Made by a program: the position numbers and the translations under genes
Source of the DNA: Candidatus Sediminicultor tertius
Lineage (GTDB): Bacteria > Atribacterota > Phoenicimicrobiia > Phoenicimicrobiales > Phoenicimicrobiaceae
Direction of reading: 5' to 3'
Length of the DNA stretch: 6,478 bases
Assembly: GCA_003527405.1 (NCBI GenBank)
Contig: DPXH01000093.1
Span: 1-6,478 of the forward strand
Shown: in pieces, positions 4,873 through 6,478 of the stretch
Layout: each line of letters opens with the position of its first letter
How positions within the stretch are numbered: position 1 is the first letter of the stretch
The notes under the pieces: generated by a model
Told to the model about the DNA's origin: nothing
The model's database searches: none
Seen by the model: only the letters and a program-made list of their open reading frames with translations

Positions 4873-5292
4873 ATGTCAGATAAGCAAGTTATTAAAGGCA
4901 ATCCCCTAGAACAAGAATTAGGGGAGGTAACGGTCTCCAAAGAAGTAGTAGCGGTAATCGCCGCTTTGGAAACTGTAAAAATTAGAGGAGTGGTCGGTAT
5001 CACCAGCGGGTACAGGGGCGGTTCCCCCAATATATTGCTCCGGAAGGATCTGGCTAAAGGGGTAGAAGTGTGGATGAAACCGGGAGAAGCGGCAATTACT
5101 ATCCCCATTATTACCGCTTACGAAGTAGGAATTTTTAAAGTAGCTGAAGAGGTACAGCGCAGAGTAAAAGACGCAATTTGTTCCATGACCGGCTTAAAGG
5201 TTCTTAAGGTAGATGTTAACGTTCAGGGGGTTAGATTTAAAGAGGAAAAAAAGAAAATAAAGAAAGAGACGAAGAAAGAAATAAAAAAATAG
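4873..5292 (+). CDS. Asp23/Gls24-family envelope stress response protein
   Basis: Asp23-family proteins are small, abundant proteins that gather at the membrane through AmaP and are tied to alkaline and cell-wall stress. The 139 residues show the family core: LGEVTVSKEVVAVIAALET (16-34), GVVGITSG (39-46), a middle strand region KGVEVWMKPGEAAITIPIIT (62-81), then VAEEVQRRVKDAICSMTGLK (90-109) and the closing strand VDVNVQGVRF (113-122). The last 17 residues (123-139) are a highly charged tail with 10 lysines and 4 glutamates, which may be a flexible surface or nucleic-acid or membrane contact. It follows amaP closely, and the DUF401 gene starts 31 bases after it, so the three genes are probably co-transcribed. 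Which of the several Asp23 paralogues it corresponds to cannot be decided, so no symbol is given. Confidence 0.92.
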   Translation: MSDKQVIKGNPLEQELGEVTVSKEVVAVIAALETVKIRGVVGITSGYRGGSPNILLRKDLAKGVEVWMKPGEAAITIPIITAYEVGIFKVAEEVQRRVKDAICSMTGLKVLKVDVNVQGVRFKEEKKKIKKETKKEIKK

Positions 5293-5323
5293 ATTACAGA
5301 AAGAATAAATTGGTGAAATTGAA

Positions 5324-6478
5324 GTGATAGAAATTATAAAACTATTAGTAGTAATTGCCGCAATTATTCTCTTGATAAGAAAGAAATGGAATTTGGGGTA
5401 TATCATACTGCTGGCCTCCTTGTTTTTGGGATTATTGTTCGGATTGAACCCTAAAGAAATGGGAATTAATTTTGTTCAGGCTATAATAGACCCGGTAACC
5501 ATTAGATTAATCGGCATAATTGTGCTGGTTCTTTTATTGAGCAGCATTTTAAGAAGGATAGAAAGTCTAAAAGATATAGTCGATTCCCTTCAAAAATTAG
5601 TAAAGGATTATAGGCTGATACTGGCTTTTATCCCTTCTTTTTTGGGTTTACTGCCCATGCCGGCCGGAGCCATGTTTTCTGCCCCTATGGTTAAAGAGAT
5701 AGGAGACAGGATAGGGCTTACCTCTGAAGAGGATACTTTTGTAAATTATTGGTTTCGCCACATTTGGGAATTTGTCTGGCCCCTCTATCCCAGCATTATA
5801 TTACTTTCCGCCCTATTAGGGGTTGAGGTTCGAGAGATTATAATGGTTCAGTTTCCCATATCTCTTGTCGCCCTGATATGGGGCTTGATCTGGCAGCAAA
5901 GATATCTTAAAAAGGATGAAGCAAAAGACAAGAGAGGGGATTTCGGTTTTAACATAAAAAAACTGTTCTTGAGCACCTGGCCTATCCTTTTAGTTATATC
6001 CCTGGTTATAGTTATAAAGATAGATATTTTGATTTCTCTGATTTTGGTTATCCTATCCTTATTTTTATTAAACCGGGCTAAAATGAAGACAAAAGTTATA
6101 ATGGAGATTGTTAAAAAAGATATACCTTTAAATACATTAGTTTTAATAACCGGTATAATGATCTTTAAGAGGATATTAGAAGCTACCGGAGCAATTATGG
6201 TTATCCCCGGGGTTTTTACTGAAGTAGGTATTCATCCTCTGGTTATTCTGTTTTTAATCCCTTTTTTAATCGGAATGCTTACCGGGATTACTTCTGCTTT
6301 TGTCGGAATAGGATTCCCGGTTCTTCTGCCCTTTATTATTACCCGGGGAGAGGTTAATCTTAATTATGCTATGTTTGCTTTTGTCGGCGGTTATATGGGG
6401 CATATGCTTTCGCCCATGCACCTGTGCCTGGCGGTAACTAATGATTATTTTAAGGCAGATGTGGGGAAAATATATAAA
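5324..6478 (+). CDS. DUF401-family integral membrane protein (3' end cut)
   Basis: The open frame runs 385 codons to the window edge without a stop. The start is GTG at 5324, preceded by GGTGA (5312-5316); an in-frame TAA at 5306 excludes longer versions. The product is very hydrophobic with many membrane helices, among them about 3-18, 25-40, 59-77, 98-115, 152-167, 176-191, 218-250, 270-285, 303-320 and 324-340. Conserved-looking segments are GLLPMPAGAMFSAPMV (108-123), NYWFRHIWEFVWPLYPS (141-157), GMLTGITSAFVGIGFPVLLP (317-336) and GGYMGHMLSPMHLC (355-368). I recognise this pattern as the DUF401 family, which is related to the ion-transporter superfamily of organic-anion carriers. The substrate is unknown. 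Only a short C-terminal part, perhaps one last helix, should be missing. Its place after the Asp23-family gene suggests shared expression. Confidence 0.82.
   Translation, partial: MIEIIKLLVVIAAIILLIRKKWNLGYIILLASLFLGLLFGLNPKEMGINFVQAIIDPVTIRLIGIIVLVLLLSSILRRIESLKDIVDSLQKLVKDYRLILAFIPSFLGLLPMPAGAMFSAPMVKEIGDRIGLTSEEDTFVNYWFRHIWEFVWPLYPSIILLSALLGVEVREIIMVQFPISLVALIWGLIWQQRYLKKDEAKDKRGDFGFNIKKLFLSTWPILLVISLVIVIKIDILISLILVILSLFLLNRAKMKTKVIMEIVKKDIPLNTLVLITGIMIFKRILEATGAIMVIPGVFTEVGIHPLVILFLIPFLIGMLTGITSAFVGIGFPVLLPFIITRGEVNLNYAMFAFVGGYMGHMLSPMHLCLAVTNDYFKADVGKIYK

Overview
The window looks like the replication-origin neighbourhood of a low-G+C bacterium. All six genes lie on the + strand: rsmG, parA, parB, amaP, an Asp23/Gls24-family gene, and a DUF401 membrane-protein gene cut by the window end. 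The rsmG-parA-parB order is the classic near-origin order. An AmaP/Asp23 pair points to Bacillota or a related low-G+C lineage such as Atribacterota. The assignment is inference; no rRNA or other lineage marker is present.

Layout: positions 1-1002 hold no credible gene. They contain a long dispersed repeat (about 30-290), a perfect palindromic parS site (309-330), and two pairs of DnaA boxes (342-361 and 583-602) on either side of a stretch of about 22% G+C. A small inverted-repeat element (681-750) and a mosaic of short repeats lead up to rsmG. I read 309-602 as the likely chromosomal origin (oriC) with parS built into its edge. rsmG (16S rRNA m7G methyltransferase) follows. A 648-base gap then holds a second copy of the long repeat, more short repeats and a second parS 81 bases before parA. 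parA and parB overlap by 8 bases and encode the partition ATPase and the parS-binding CTPase. Another repeat-rich gap (4007-4292) ends in a possible promoter for amaP, the Asp23-family gene and the DUF401 gene, which are closely spaced and probably one transcription unit.

How it fits together: ParB would load at the two parS sites beside oriC, and ParA would move the ParB-DNA complexes apart and may also act on DnaA, as Soj does in Bacillus subtilis. AmaP is a membrane anchor that holds Asp23-type proteins at the envelope. The DUF401 protein is a polytopic membrane protein of unknown substrate. All genes point away from the proposed origin, as expected for leading-strand genes.

The genes are ordinary. 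The unusual part is the non-coding DNA: an origin with helically phased DnaA-box pairs touching parS, embedded in several families of imperfect hairpin repeats and short words shared between the intergenic gaps.
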